NCBI RefSeq assembly: GCF_030758935.1
Contig: NZ_CP132333.1
Coordinates: 3,720,992-3,784,991 of the forward strand
DNA length: 64,000 bases
Origin: Geothrix sp. PMB-07
Lineage (GTDB): Bacteria; Acidobacteriota; Holophagae; Holophagales; Holophagaceae
Direction of reading: 5' to 3'
Notes under the pieces: model-generated
Seen by the model: the letters and a program-made list of their open reading frames with translations, nothing else
Told to the model about the DNA's origin: nothing
The model's database searches: none
Program-made: the position numbers and the translations under genes
Part shown: positions 32,134 to 41,969 of the stretch, piece by piece
Layout: each line of letters opens with the position of its first letter
How positions within the stretch are numbered: position 1 is the stretch's first letter

Positions 32134-35130
32134 ATGAAGACACGACTCCCCGATCATGGCCCCGTAGAAGCGCCGAAGTTCTGGCGCACCCTCGAAGAGC
32201 GCATTGAAACGCCGGAGGCGCGCCAGGCCGCCCACGACGAATTCCTGCCCGGCGCAGTTCCAGGCAACTTCGACGATGTCCACGGCCTGCCCGCCGGAGA
32301 CGGCTTTTCCCGCCGCGACTTCTTCGGCCTGGTGGGCGCCGCCGCCGCAGTGGCCGCCACCGTGGCCTGCGATCGCAAGGGCCAGGGCACGGTGGTGCCC
32401 TACACCAAGCGCCCCGTGGAAGTGACGCCCGGTGTGGCCAACTACTACGCCAGCGCCACGAACGAAGGCCGCCGCATCTACCCCGTGCTGGTGAAGACCC
32501 GGGAAGGCCGCCCCATCCACATCACCGGCAATGACGAGCACCCCGGCGTGAAGGGCAAGACCAGCCCGCGCACCCTGGCCGACGTGCTGCGCCTCTATGA
32601 TCCCGACCGCCTCCGCGCGCCCAAGGTCGGGGGACGCACCACCAATTGGGCCGACGCCGAGGGCCAGCTTCAAAGCGCCCTCCGCTCTGCCAAATCCTCT
32701 GGCAAGGCGGTGCTGCTCGTGTCTGGCGCCGTCGTCTCACCCAGCCGCAAGGCCTTGCTGGCGGACCTCAAGGCCGCCCTGCCCACGCTCGAGCACCTGG
32801 CCTACGAGCCTGTCGCTGGCGACGGTGCCGAGGAAGCGGCCAAGGCCAGCTTCGGCCAGCCCGTGGCGGTTCAGCCCAAGCTCGACAAGGCCCAGGTCAT
32901 TCTCTCCCTGGGCGCCGACTTCCTCAGCGGCGAAGACCCGGAGGCGCTCGGTGCCTGGGGTGCCAAGCGGAAACTGAAGCACGCGAAGGAGGAGATCAAC
33001 CGCCTCTGGGTGCTGGAAGGCCCCCTCACGTTGACGGGCACCAACGCCGATCAGCGCGTTCCGGTGGCGCCCTCACGCCTGGCCGCAGTGGCCTTCGCCC
33101 TGGCGAAGGACCTGGCTGCCAAGGGCGTTCCCCTGCCCGCGGGGACGGACCTGTCCGCCATCCCCTCCCAGACCGAAGTCCCCGCCAAGGCCTGGTCCAG
33201 CCTGCTCAAGGATCTTCATCATGCGGGCCAACATGCGGTGGTGGTCTGCGGGGCTCAGATGCCCGCCGAGGCGCATCAGGCCGCCCATCTGCTGAACGCC
33301 ATGCTTGGTTCCGCTGCCGTGGCGGTGCGTCCCGCCGAACCCCTCGCCACGGTGAAGGATCTCGAGGCTGCCGCCAAGGGCATGGCCGAGGGGCACTACG
33401 CCGTGGCCCTCTTCTGGGATGTGAACCCCGCCTACACCTTCCCCAAGGCCTCGGCCTGGAAGGAAGCGGTGGCCAAGGTGCCATACAAGGCCTGGATCGG
33501 TCAGGTGGAGGATGAAACCTCGGCCCAGTGCCAAGTGCTGCTCCCGGAAAACCACTGGCTGGAAAGCTGGGGCGATTTCACCACGCCTGAAGCCGCCGTG
33601 CTGCAGCAGCCCACCGTCGGCACCCTCTACGACACCCGCCAGGGCGAGGACATCCTCCTGGGCGCCCTCAAGGCCCTTGGCTCCGCGTCCGCCGATGACT
33701 ACCACGCCTACCTCAAGGCCCGCTGGCAGAAGAGCCTGCCCCTCACCGTCTCCTTCGAGCAGGCCCTGCATGATGGCCTGGTAAAGGTGGAAGACAAGGT
33801 TGTGCCACCTGCATTCAAGGGCGCCTCGGTGGCTACCGCCGCCAAGGCCGCCGCCGCGGCCAAGACCCAGAACCTGGAGCTGGTGCTCTTCCCCGGCTTC
33901 GCCACCCACGACGGCCGCCACGCCAACAACAGCTGGCTGCAGGAAACTCCGGATCCCATCAGCAAGATGACCTGGGACAACCCCGTGGCCGTGTCCGTGC
34001 AGGACGCCCAGGCCCTGGGCATCCAGGAAGGCGATCTGGTCAGCCTATCGCTGGAGGGCACCACCCTCACCCTGCCCGCGGTCATCCAACCCGGCCAAGC
34101 CAAGGGCGTGCTGGCCTTGGCCCTCGGTTACGGTCGCAGCACCGGCGGCGTCGCCAAGGGTGTGGGCGTGAACGCCTTCCCCCTGCTGGGCCTCGATCCC
34201 GCCAGTGCCCATGTGCGCAAGGGCGCGCGCCTGGCCAAGGCCGGTGGCAAGAAGGAGCTCTCCCGCACCCAGAGCCACCACCGCATGGAGGGCCGCGACA
34301 TCGTCCGCTCCCTCACCATGGACGAGTTCGAGCACCACCCCCAGGGCCATCACCACATGCCCGAGTTGGTGACCCTCTACGAGGACCAGAAATTCCCCGA
34401 CCACAAGTGGGGCATGGTCATCGACCTGGCGGCCTGCACCGGCTGTTCCGCCTGCGTCGTCGCCTGCCAGTCCGAGAACAACGTGCCGGTGGTGGGCCCC
34501 GAGCAGGTGGCCCGGGGCCGCGAGATGCACTGGATCCGCATCGACCGCTATTACGAAGGTGAACTGGAAAACCCGAAGGTGGTCCACCAGCCCATGCTCT
34601 GCCAGCACTGCGACAACGCGCCCTGCGAGAACGTCTGCCCGGTGAACGCCACCAACCACAGCCCCGACGGCCTCAACCAGATGGCCTACAACCGCTGCGT
34701 GGGCACCCGCTACTGCGCCAACAACTGCCCCTACAAGGTGCGCCGTTTCAACTTCCTGGAATACACCTCGTACAAGACCGAGCCGGAGACCCTGGCCAAC
34801 AACCCCGAAGTCACCGTCCGTCCCCGCGGCGTCATGGAGAAGTGCTCCTTCTGCGTGCAGCGCATCAACGACGTGAAGATCCGCGCCAAGGGCGATGGCC
34901 GCGCCATCCTCGACGGCGAAGTGACCACCGCCTGCATGGCGGGCTGCCCCTCGGACGCCATTGTCTTCGGCGATCTGAAAGACCCCAAGAGCAAGGTCTC
35001 CCAGTTGGTGAAGGCCAGCCGCGCTTACCGCGTGCTGGAGGAGATCGGCGCCAAGCCCGCCATCACCTACCTGGCCGACCTGAAGAATCCCGCTGGCGAG
35101 GCGATCGTTGGAGGTTCCCATGCGCACTGA
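32134..35130 (+). CDS. actB: Alternative complex III iron-sulfur subunit ActB
   Basis: A 998-aa periplasmic protein with a Tat-type twin arginine at residues 60-61 (FSRRDFFGLVG) ahead of a hydrophobic stretch ending in Cys. The first two thirds are a molybdopterin-oxidoreductase-like fold that in ActB carries no molybdenum cofactor. The C-terminal third has ferredoxin-type cysteine groups, starting at Cys768 (CTGCSACVVACQ), then CQHCDNAPCENVCP, CVGTRYCANNCPY and CSFCVQRIN, enough for several FeS clusters. It overlaps actC by 11 bp. Identification rests on domain order and operon context. Confidence 0.92.
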   Translation: MKTRLPDHGPVEAPKFWRTLEERIETPEARQAAHDEFLPGAVPGNFDDVHGLPAGDGFSRRDFFGLVGAAAAVAATVACDRKGQGTVVPYTKRPVEVTPGVANYYASATNEGRRIYPVLVKTREGRPIHITGNDEHPGVKGKTSPRTLADVLRLYDPDRLRAPKVGGRTTNWADAEGQLQSALRSAKSSGKAVLLVSGAVVSPSRKALLADLKAALPTLEHLAYEPVAGDGAEEAAKASFGQPVAVQPKLDKAQVILSLGADFLSGEDPEALGAWGAKRKLKHAKEEINRLWVLEGPLTLTGTNADQRVPVAPSRLAAVAFALAKDLAAKGVPLPAGTDLSAIPSQTEVPAKAWSSLLKDLHHAGQHAVVVCGAQMPAEAHQAAHLLNAMLGSAAVAVRPAEPLATVKDLEAAAKGMAEGHYAVALFWDVNPAYTFPKASAWKEAVAKVPYKAWIGQVEDETSAQCQVLLPENHWLESWGDFTTPEAAVLQQPTVGTLYDTRQGEDILLGALKALGSASADDYHAYLKARWQKSLPLTVSFEQALHDGLVKVEDKVVPPAFKGASVATAAKAAAAAKTQNLELVLFPGFATHDGRHANNSWLQETPDPISKMTWDNPVAVSVQDAQALGIQEGDLVSLSLEGTTLTLPAVIQPGQAKGVLALALGYGRSTGGVAKGVGVNAFPLLGLDPASAHVRKGARLAKAGGKKELSRTQSHHRMEGRDIVRSLTMDEFEHHPQGHHHMPELVTLYEDQKFPDHKWGMVIDLAACTGCSACVVACQSENNVPVVGPEQVARGREMHWIRIDRYYEGELENPKVVHQPMLCQHCDNAPCENVCPVNATNHSPDGLNQMAYNRCVGTRYCANNCPYKVRRFNFLEYTSYKTEPETLANNPEVTVRPRGVMEKCSFCVQRINDVKIRAKGDGRAILDGEVTTACMAGCPSDAIVFGDLKDPKSKVSQLVKASRAYRVLEEIGAKPAITYLADLKNPAGEAIVGGSHAH

Positions 35131-36523
35131 CGCCGCCCACGCCGGCGCCATTCCGGAGGCCCTGCTCGAGCCCGCGCTCACCGAGGGTCGGGTCACCCCA
35201 GGCAGCCTCGACGATCAGGTCCTCGCGTTTCCTGAGACCAAGCCTCCCAAGCAGTGGTACCTCGGCCTGGCTGTCACCCTCTCGGCCATGTTCGTGGGCC
35301 TCGCCTGCATCGGCTACACCTTCTACAAGGGCATCGGCGCCTGGGGCAACACCAGCCCCGTGTTCTGGGCCTTCGATATCATCAACTTCGTGTTCTGGGT
35401 GGGCATCGGCCACGCCGGCACGCTGATCTCGGCCATCCTCTTCCTGTTCCGCAAGCGCTGGCGCAACGCCATCGCCCGCTTCGCAGAGGCCATGACGATT
35501 TTCGCGGTCATCTGTGCCGTGATCTTCCCCTTGATCCACGTCGGCCGACCCTGGCTGGCCTACTGGCTCTTCCCCTACCCGAATCAGCGGGCGCTCTGGA
35601 CCAACTTCCGGTCGCCGCTGCTGTGGGACGTCTTCGCGGTGAACACCTACTTCTCCGTGTCGCTGATGTTCTGGTACCTGGGCCTCATCCCCGACATCGC
35701 CTCCATGCGCGACCGCACCACCAGCAAGCTGCGCAAGACCATCTACACCATCCTGGCCGTGGGCTGGCGCGGTGCGGCCACCCACTGGCAGCACTACGAG
35801 AAGGCCTACCTGCTGCTGGCTGGCCTCGCCACGGGCCTGGTGCTTTCCGTGCACTCCGTGGTGAGCTTCGATTTCGCGACGTCCGTGGTGCCCGGCTGGC
35901 ACATGACCATCTTCCCGCCCTACTTCGTGGCGGGCGCCATCTTCGCCGGGTTCTCCATGGTGGTGATCGTGCTGGTGGTCGTGCGCGAAACCATGCAGTT
36001 GAAGAACCTCATCACCCTGCGCCACCTGGATGTGATGAACAAGGTCATCCTCGCCATGAGCTGCATCATGGGCTACAGCTACATGATGGAAGGGTTCACG
36101 GCCTGGTATTCCCAGAACGAGTTCCTCCATCACGGCTTCAAGAACATCATCAGCGGCACCTACGGCTGGGCTGGCTGGGTCACCATCAGCTGCAACATCC
36201 TCATCCCCCAGATCCTCTGGTTCAAGAAGGCCCGGGCCAGCTACTTCTGGATGATCTTCGTGGCCATCGGCGTGACCATCGGCATGTGGTTCGAGCGCTT
36301 CGTGATCATCGTGATCTCGCTGCACCAGGACTACCTGCCCTCGGCCTGGCGCATCTACAAGCCCACCTTGACCGACTTCGGCATCCTGCTCGGCACCTTC
36401 GGGATCTTCTTCACCCTGGTGCTCATCTTCGCCCGGGTGCTGCCGGTCATCGCCACCACCGAGGTGAAGGCGATCCTGCCGGACGCGCAGCCCTCTCACC
36501 ATGGAGACGACCACCATGTCTGA
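35120..36523 (+). CDS. actC: Alternative complex III NrfD-like membrane subunit ActC
   Basis: A 467-aa integral membrane protein of the PsrC/NrfD family with about 10 helices. It contributes a quinol-binding site facing the periplasmic FeS subunit. Characteristic segments are FVFWVGIGHAGTLISAILFLFRKRWR and SVHSVVSFDFATSVVPGWHMTIFPPYFVAGAIFAG. The ATG at 35120 has GGAGG 5 nt upstream; a TTG at 35108 is possible but less well placed. It overlaps both neighbours, as expected for a tightly coupled operon. Confidence 0.92.
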   Translation: MRTDAAHAGAIPEALLEPALTEGRVTPGSLDDQVLAFPETKPPKQWYLGLAVTLSAMFVGLACIGYTFYKGIGAWGNTSPVFWAFDIINFVFWVGIGHAGTLISAILFLFRKRWRNAIARFAEAMTIFAVICAVIFPLIHVGRPWLAYWLFPYPNQRALWTNFRSPLLWDVFAVNTYFSVSLMFWYLGLIPDIASMRDRTTSKLRKTIYTILAVGWRGAATHWQHYEKAYLLLAGLATGLVLSVHSVVSFDFATSVVPGWHMTIFPPYFVAGAIFAGFSMVVIVLVVVRETMQLKNLITLRHLDVMNKVILAMSCIMGYSYMMEGFTAWYSQNEFLHHGFKNIISGTYGWAGWVTISCNILIPQILWFKKARASYFWMIFVAIGVTIGMWFERFVIIVISLHQDYLPSAWRIYKPTLTDFGILLGTFGIFFTLVLIFARVLPVIATTEVKAILPDAQPSHHGDDHHV

Positions 36524-37655
36524 GACCTCTTACGCCGTCCTCGGCCTCTTCGACACCCCTGACGCCCTGATGCAGGCCATTCCCAAGGCCCGGGGCGCCC
36601 AGCTGGGCACCGTCGAGGCCTACACACCCTACCCCATCCACGGCATCGATGATGCCTTGGGCCACCGCAAGTCGCCGCTCGGCGGCATGGTGCTGGTCAT
36701 GGGCGTCCTGGGGGCCCTCACGGCCTTCGGGTTCCAATACTGGATCAGCGCCATCGACTACCCCATCATCACCGGCGGCAAGGCTGCGAACTCCTGGGAA
36801 GCCTTCATCCCCATCATGTTTGAAGTGACGGTGCTGTTCTCCACCTTCACCGCCGGCCTGGGCATGCTCCTGTTGCTGAACAAACTGCCCTTCTTCGGCC
36901 ACCCGGTGCTGTCGTCGAAAGCCATCACTGGCATCACGCGTGACCGCTACGCCCTGGCCATTGAGGCTGAAGGCGAAGGCTTCAACGCCGCCGCTGCCGC
37001 CCAGGCCCTGAAGGAGGCAGGCGCCGCCTTAGTGGAAGTGTTGCCGGCTCCCGATCGAAGCCCCTTCCTCACCAGCGACTACATCCTGCGCACCCTGGGC
37101 GGGATCTTCGTGGCCTGTGTGGTGGCCGGTCTGGCCATGTTCTTCGCCATCAAGTGGTTCCCCCTGATGCGGCCCATGGTAAACATGCAGGATCAGCCAC
37201 GCCTCAATGCCCAGAAGGCCTCCGCCTTCTTCAAGGATGGGCACGGCATGCAGCAGCCCGTGGCCGGCACCGTGGCCCGCGGCCACCTGCCCACGGCCAC
37301 CGGCACCCAGGATGCCTCCGCCGCCCTGGCCAATCCCCTGCCCCGCACCCCTGAGGTGTTCGCGGTGGGCAAGAAGGCCTACCACAACCGCTGCGAGGTC
37401 TGCCATGGCGCCCTCGGCAACGGCATGGGCAGCCTGACCTCGGCCTACGGCGGCAAGCCCGCCAACCTGCAGTCCCAGCAGTTCCGGGACTACACCGACG
37501 GCAAGATCTACTGGGCCATCGTGAACGGCAAGAATTCCATGCCTTCCCACGCTCCCTACCTATCGGAATCGGAACGCTGGTCGGTGGTGCACTACGTGCG
37601 TGCCCTCCAGCGCGCGCAGAACGCCAAGGACGAGGACCTCAAGGTGGCACCATGA
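36516..37655 (+). CDS. actD: ActD-ActE fusion: DUF3341 membrane subunit plus mono-heme cytochrome c
   Basis: A 379-aa protein joining two usually separate subunits. Residues 1-about 220 are ActD (DUF3341): YAVLGLFDTPDALMQAIPKA at the start and two-helix hairpins around GALTAFGFQYWISA and FVACVVAGLAMFFAIKWFPLM. From about residue 225 a linker leads to a cytochrome c domain with the single heme motif CEVCH and a likely distal Met in NSMPSHAPYLSESE. The domain order D then E matches the gene order in other act operons, which supports a true fusion. The start at 36516 has GGAG 9 nt upstream. Confidence 0.88.
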   Translation: MSETSYAVLGLFDTPDALMQAIPKARGAQLGTVEAYTPYPIHGIDDALGHRKSPLGGMVLVMGVLGALTAFGFQYWISAIDYPIITGGKAANSWEAFIPIMFEVTVLFSTFTAGLGMLLLLNKLPFFGHPVLSSKAITGITRDRYALAIEAEGEGFNAAAAAQALKEAGAALVEVLPAPDRSPFLTSDYILRTLGGIFVACVVAGLAMFFAIKWFPLMRPMVNMQDQPRLNAQKASAFFKDGHGMQQPVAGTVARGHLPTATGTQDASAALANPLPRTPEVFAVGKKAYHNRCEVCHGALGNGMGSLTSAYGGKPANLQSQQFRDYTDGKIYWAIVNGKNSMPSHAPYLSESERWSVVHYVRALQRAQNAKDEDLKVAP

Positions 37656-38818
37656 GCCAGCACAATACTGCGAGCCAGAATAAAACCGCTTCTCCCCTGC
37701 TCCTGGGAGCCACGGCCCTGGGTGCCCTGGGCGTCATCGGCAGCTATGCCGCCGCCGGGCACGAACGCTTCTGGGCCAACTGGGTCCTCTGGTTCGTGCT
37801 GATGTTCACCCTGGGGCTCGGCGCCCTCTTCATCGTGGCCCTCGAGCACCTCGTGAGCGCCCGGTGGAGCGTGCCCGTGCGCCGCATTCCCGAGCGCCTG
37901 GCCACCCTGCTGATCCCCGCCATCCCCGTGGGGCTCATCGGCCTCTTCGCCCTGCCCGTGCTCTACCCGGGCACCCGGCCTGAGGCGGCCCACCACCCCA
38001 TCCTGGCGGGCAAGGCCTTCTGGTTGAGCATTCCCTTCTTTTCCGTCCGCACCCTGATCGCCTTCGCCCTGGTCCTCCTGGGACTGGCCGTCCTGGTGAA
38101 GGGCTCCTTGAACCAGGACACGACGAAGGATCCCGCCTTCAACATCCGGGCCCGCAAGTTCGCCCCCGCCTTCATGGCGATCTTCGCCCTGGTCATCACC
38201 CTCATCGCGTTTGATTGGATTTCGGGCCTGACGCCTGAGTGGTACAGCGACATCTTCGGCGTTTACGTCTTCGCCGGGGCCTTCCTGAGCGGCCTGGCCG
38301 CCACGGCGCTGTCCGTGCTTTACCTCCAGGATCAGGGCCGCCTTGAGGGAGTGAAGGGGGACCACCTCTACAACCTGGGCGCCTTCCTCTTTGCCTTCAC
38401 CGTGTTCTGGTCCTACATCGGCTTCGCCCAGTACATGCTCATGTGGTACGCCAACCTGCCGGACGAGGTCATCTACTACAAGGTGCGCCTGGCCGGTTCC
38501 TGGCGGGCCCTCACCATCGCCCTGGCTTCCCTGCACTTCGTCCTCCCCTTCTTCGCCCTGGTGACCCGGGATGCCAAGAAGGATCCCAAGCGGCTGCGCC
38601 GCGTGGCCTACCTCATGCTCGGCGCCCATGTGCTGGACATGTACTGGCTCATCTTCCCCATCCTCGGCGTCACCCCCCACTTCTCGTGGCCCGAGCTCAG
38701 CTTCGCCCTCTTCTTCATCGGCGGCATGGTTCTGTGGATCCGTGGCGCCATGCAGAAGGGTGAAGACATGCCTGTCGGCGATCCCTTCCTCCGCGAGGGT
38801 CTGGAGTTCCGGCTATGA
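37652..38818 (+). CDS. actF: Alternative complex III membrane subunit ActF
   Basis: A 388-aa polytopic membrane protein with about 10 helices, the shorter NrfD-like partner of ActC. Markers include RFWANWVLWFVLMFTLGLGALFIVALEHL, the loop DWISGLTPEWYSDIFGVYVFAG, and VFWSYIGFAQYMLMWYANLPDE. Start and stop overlap both neighbours by 4 bp (ATGA). It completes the core ActA-F set. Confidence 0.9.
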   Translation: MSQHNTASQNKTASPLLLGATALGALGVIGSYAAAGHERFWANWVLWFVLMFTLGLGALFIVALEHLVSARWSVPVRRIPERLATLLIPAIPVGLIGLFALPVLYPGTRPEAAHHPILAGKAFWLSIPFFSVRTLIAFALVLLGLAVLVKGSLNQDTTKDPAFNIRARKFAPAFMAIFALVITLIAFDWISGLTPEWYSDIFGVYVFAGAFLSGLAATALSVLYLQDQGRLEGVKGDHLYNLGAFLFAFTVFWSYIGFAQYMLMWYANLPDEVIYYKVRLAGSWRALTIALASLHFVLPFFALVTRDAKKDPKRLRRVAYLMLGAHVLDMYWLIFPILGVTPHFSWPELSFALFFIGGMVLWIRGAMQKGEDMPVGDPFLREGLEFRL

Positions 38819-39516
38819 AGATCAACGACTACCTCTCTCCCGAAGAGTTGAAGCGCCTCTTCACCGCGCTGCTGGTGGTGATCGGCTTCATTTTCATCGC
38901 CGCCTTCTTCGGCTTTATCGCCGTGCCCGGCATGCGCTATCAGGCCCATACCGCCGCCGATGCTCCGGTCCAGGCCGTGCAGGGTGAGACCGGCTGGCTG
39001 GATCCCACAGACTACCCCGCCATGCCCCGCGAGGTCATCCCGCCCATCGACCCCGCCACGGTGATGACGCCGAATCCAACCCTCATGGCCCGCGGCAAGG
39101 CCCTCTACGCTCAGAACTGTGCCACCTGCCACGGTCCCGAGGGCAAGGGCGACGGCGCTGCGGGCAAAGGATTGAACCCCAAGCCGCGCAACTTCACGGA
39201 GAACGCGGGTTGGAAGAACGGCGCCCACCTGGAGCACATCTACAAGACGCTGGATGAGGGCATCAAGGGCAGCTCGATGGTGTCCTACAACTACCTCTCG
39301 AAGAAGGACCGCATGGCCTTGGCCCACACGGTGCAGGCCCTGGGCGCTTTCGACCACGGCGCCAACGACCCCAAGGCGATGGCAGCTCTGGAAAAGCTCT
39401 TTGCCAGTGCCGGTGAAGTCATTCCCAACCGGATCCCTGTCCGTCGCGCCATCGCGGCGCTCTGCCGGGAGTACGAGGCCTCCAAGCCCCAGGCTCCCGC
39501 CTCCACGATCCGCTGA
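38815..39516 (+). CDS. Membrane-anchored mono-heme cytochrome c
   Basis: A 233-aa cytochrome with one N-terminal helix (LFTALLVVIGFIFIAAFFGFIAV) and a periplasmic c-type domain. The heme motif is CATCHGPEGKGDG, and a distal Met is likely at SSMVSYNYLSKKDR. It is additional to the cytochrome fused to ActD, so the operon has two mono-heme domains besides ActA and the CoxB tail. It may be a true ActE counterpart or a shuttle from complex III to the caa3 oxidase. It overlaps actF by 4 bp. Confidence 0.85.
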   Translation: MKINDYLSPEELKRLFTALLVVIGFIFIAAFFGFIAVPGMRYQAHTAADAPVQAVQGETGWLDPTDYPAMPREVIPPIDPATVMTPNPTLMARGKALYAQNCATCHGPEGKGDGAAGKGLNPKPRNFTENAGWKNGAHLEHIYKTLDEGIKGSSMVSYNYLSKKDRMALAHTVQALGAFDHGANDPKAMAALEKLFASAGEVIPNRIPVRRAIAALCREYEASKPQAPASTIR

Positions 39517-39522
39517 GACACC

Positions 39523-40350
39523 ATGAGCACACCCATCCTCCGGCGCATCCTGACTCCGCTGACCCTGGCGGCACTCCTGGGCCTCCCTGGCGTTTTGCGG
39601 GGACAGGCTGCACCCACGGCAGCCCCCTCCTTCAGCCCTGAGGAAGTGGGCATCAACGAGAAGCTGGGCGCCACCATTCCCCTCGACCTCGAATTGAAAG
39701 GCGAGGACGGCAAGCCCGTCACGCTTCGCCAGCTCATCGACAAGCCCACCATCCTCACCCTCAACTACTTCCGCTGCGCTGGCATCTGCACGCCCCAGCT
39801 CAGCGGCGTGGCCGAAGTGGTCAACCGCACCAAGGCCGAGCCGGGGAAGGATTTCCAGGTCATCACGGTCAGCTTCGATGAACGGGATGAGCCTGAGGTC
39901 GCCGCCCAGAAGCGCACCAACTACATCGCCGAGATCACGCGCCCCTTCCCACCGGCCGCCTGGCGCTTCCTCACGGGCCCTGGCGCCACCACCAAGGCCC
40001 TGGCGGATGCCGTAGGCTTCAAGTTCAAGCGCGTCAACGATGACTTCGTCCACGCCGGCGCCATCATCTTCCTGAGCCCCAAGGGCCAGGTCACCCGCTA
40101 CATGTACGGCGTCACCTACCTGCCGGCCGACCTCGAATTGGCGGCCCAGGAGGCCGCCCGCGGCGAGGCCCAGCCCACCATCAACAAGTTCCTGAAATTC
40201 TGCTTCAGCTACGACCCGGCGGGACGGCGCTACGTCCTGAACTTCACGACCATCGGCGCCACGGTGATTCTCCTGGCCGCCGCGATCTTCCTGATCGTGA
40301 TCACCCGCAAGGGCCGGAAAGCCACGGTCAAGCCAGAGGAGGGCGCATGA
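39523..40350 (+). CDS. SCO1/SenC family copper chaperone
   Basis: A 275-aa exported thioredoxin-fold protein that delivers copper to the CuA centre of CoxB. The copper motif CXXXC is CAGIC (Cys85 and Cys89). The partner histidine is probably in DFVHAGAIIFLSPKG. An N-terminal signal segment (LTLAALLGLPGVLRG) and a C-terminal helix (IGATVILLAAAIFLIVI) suggest a membrane-tethered form, longer than the usual 200 aa. It overlaps coxA by 4 bp. Confidence 0.9.
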   Translation: MSTPILRRILTPLTLAALLGLPGVLRGQAAPTAAPSFSPEEVGINEKLGATIPLDLELKGEDGKPVTLRQLIDKPTILTLNYFRCAGICTPQLSGVAEVVNRTKAEPGKDFQVITVSFDERDEPEVAAQKRTNYIAEITRPFPPAAWRFLTGPGATTKALADAVGFKFKRVNDDFVHAGAIIFLSPKGQVTRYMYGVTYLPADLELAAQEAARGEAQPTINKFLKFCFSYDPAGRRYVLNFTTIGATVILLAAAIFLIVITRKGRKATVKPEEGA

Positions 40351-41969
40351 GCACCCACGCCGCAACCCCACAGCCGAGCTTCCTGGTGGACACCGGGGAG
40401 CGCAAGGGCCTCATGGCCTGGCTGACCTCCACCGACCACAAGCGAGTGGCTCTGCTCTACCTGTACTCCATGGTCATCTTCTTCTTCGTGGGCGTGGGCA
40501 TCGGCTTCGTGATGCGCCTGGTGCAGCTCACCAGCTTCCAGAAGATCATCACGGCCCAGACCTACAACGCCCTGTTCACGGTCCACGGCGTGATCATGAT
40601 CTTCCTGTTCGTGATCCCGGGCCTGCCGGCGGTGTTCGGCAACTTCTTCTTGCCCATCCTCATCGGTGCGAAGGACGTGTCGTTCCCCCGCCTGAACCTG
40701 GCCTCCTGGTACTTCTTCATCGCCGGTGCCATCCTGGCCGTGCTCTCCCTCTTCACAGGCGGTGGCGCGCCGGACACGGGCTGGACCTTCTACGCCCCCT
40801 TCAGCCTGAAGACCGGCACCAACGTGAGCCTCGCGGTGTTCGCAGCCTTCGTGCTGGGCTTCTCGTCCATGCTCACGGGCATCAACTTCATCACCACCAT
40901 CCACCGCCTGCGGGCCCCGGGCATGAAGTTCTTCCGCATGCCGCTGATGTGCTGGGCCCTCTACTCCACCTCCTGGATCCAGCTGCTGGCCACGCCCATC
41001 GTCGCCATCACCCTGGTGCTGGTCATCCTGGAGCGTTTCTTTGGCATCGGCATCTTCGATCCCGCCAAGGGCGGCGATCCCCTCCTCTACCAGCACCTGT
41101 TCTGGATCTACTCGCACCCGGCCGTCTACATCATGATCCTGCCGGCCATGGGCGTGATCTCGGAGATTATCCCCACCTTCACCAAGCGCCCCATCTTCGG
41201 CTACAAGGCCATCGCCTTCAGCTCCATGTCCATCGCGGGCGTCGGCAGCCTCGTGTGGGCCCACCACATGTTCACCAGCGGCATGAGCCCCTTCGCCCAC
41301 CTGCTGTTCTCGCTGTTGACCATGGTCGTGGCCGTGCCTAGCGCCATCAAGGTGTTCAACTGGGTGAGCACCCTCTACAAGGGCAGCATCGACTTCCAGC
41401 CGCCCCTCTTCTTCGCGCTGACCTTCATCTTCCTGTTCTGCATCGGCGGCCTCACCGGCGTGATGAACGGCGCCCTGGCCCTGAACGTGCACATCCACGA
41501 TACCTACTTCATCGTGGGCCACTTCCACTACGTGATGTTCGGCGGCACCGGCATGGCGCTCTTCGCGGCGCTGCTCTACTGGTTCCCCAAGATGTTCGGG
41601 AAGATGTACTCCAAGAAGGCGATCTACGCCTCCTGGTTCCCCATGTTCATCGGCTTCAACACCCTCTACTTCGGCATGATGATCGCCGGGATGATGGGCA
41701 TGCCTCGCCGCTACTACGTGCATCTGCCCCAGTTCCACACCATCCACGTGGTCATGACTGTGGGCAGCTGGTTCCTGATCCTGGGGCTCATCCTGTTCTT
41801 CGGAACCCTGGTCTACGCCCTCTTCAAGGGTGAGAAGGCCGAGGACAACCCCTGGGGTGGCATCACCCTCGAGTGGACCATCCCCAGCCCGCCGCCTCTC
41901 GAGAACTTCGAGGAGATCCCCACCATCACGCAGGGCCCCTATCAGTTCGGGCCGACGGAGGCGAAATGA
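40347..41969 (+). CDS. ctaD: Cytochrome c oxidase subunit I, type A2
   Basis: A 540-aa heme-copper oxidase subunit with 12 helices that reduces oxygen at the heme a3/CuB site. A low-spin heme ligand lies in FTVHGVIMIF. The proton-channel helix reads YSHPAVY (Tyr255, Ser256, His257) instead of GHPEVY, the A2-family pattern. CuB histidines are in VWAHHMFTSGM, and the heme a/a3 ligands are in YFIVGHFHYVMFGG. It overlaps SCO by 4 bp and subunit III by 4 bp. Confidence 0.95.
   Translation: MSTHAATPQPSFLVDTGERKGLMAWLTSTDHKRVALLYLYSMVIFFFVGVGIGFVMRLVQLTSFQKIITAQTYNALFTVHGVIMIFLFVIPGLPAVFGNFFLPILIGAKDVSFPRLNLASWYFFIAGAILAVLSLFTGGGAPDTGWTFYAPFSLKTGTNVSLAVFAAFVLGFSSMLTGINFITTIHRLRAPGMKFFRMPLMCWALYSTSWIQLLATPIVAITLVLVILERFFGIGIFDPAKGGDPLLYQHLFWIYSHPAVYIMILPAMGVISEIIPTFTKRPIFGYKAIAFSSMSIAGVGSLVWAHHMFTSGMSPFAHLLFSLLTMVVAVPSAIKVFNWVSTLYKGSIDFQPPLFFALTFIFLFCIGGLTGVMNGALALNVHIHDTYFIVGHFHYVMFGGTGMALFAALLYWFPKMFGKMYSKKAIYASWFPMFIGFNTLYFGMMIAGMMGMPRRYYVHLPQFHTIHVVMTVGSWFLILGLILFFGTLVYALFKGEKAEDNPWGGITLEWTIPSPPPLENFEEIPTITQGPYQFGPTEAK

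Noticed and set aside
40230-41747. 505-codon minus-strand frame opposite subunit I
   Set aside because: Same antisense effect; subunit I on the plus strand has all heme and copper ligands.
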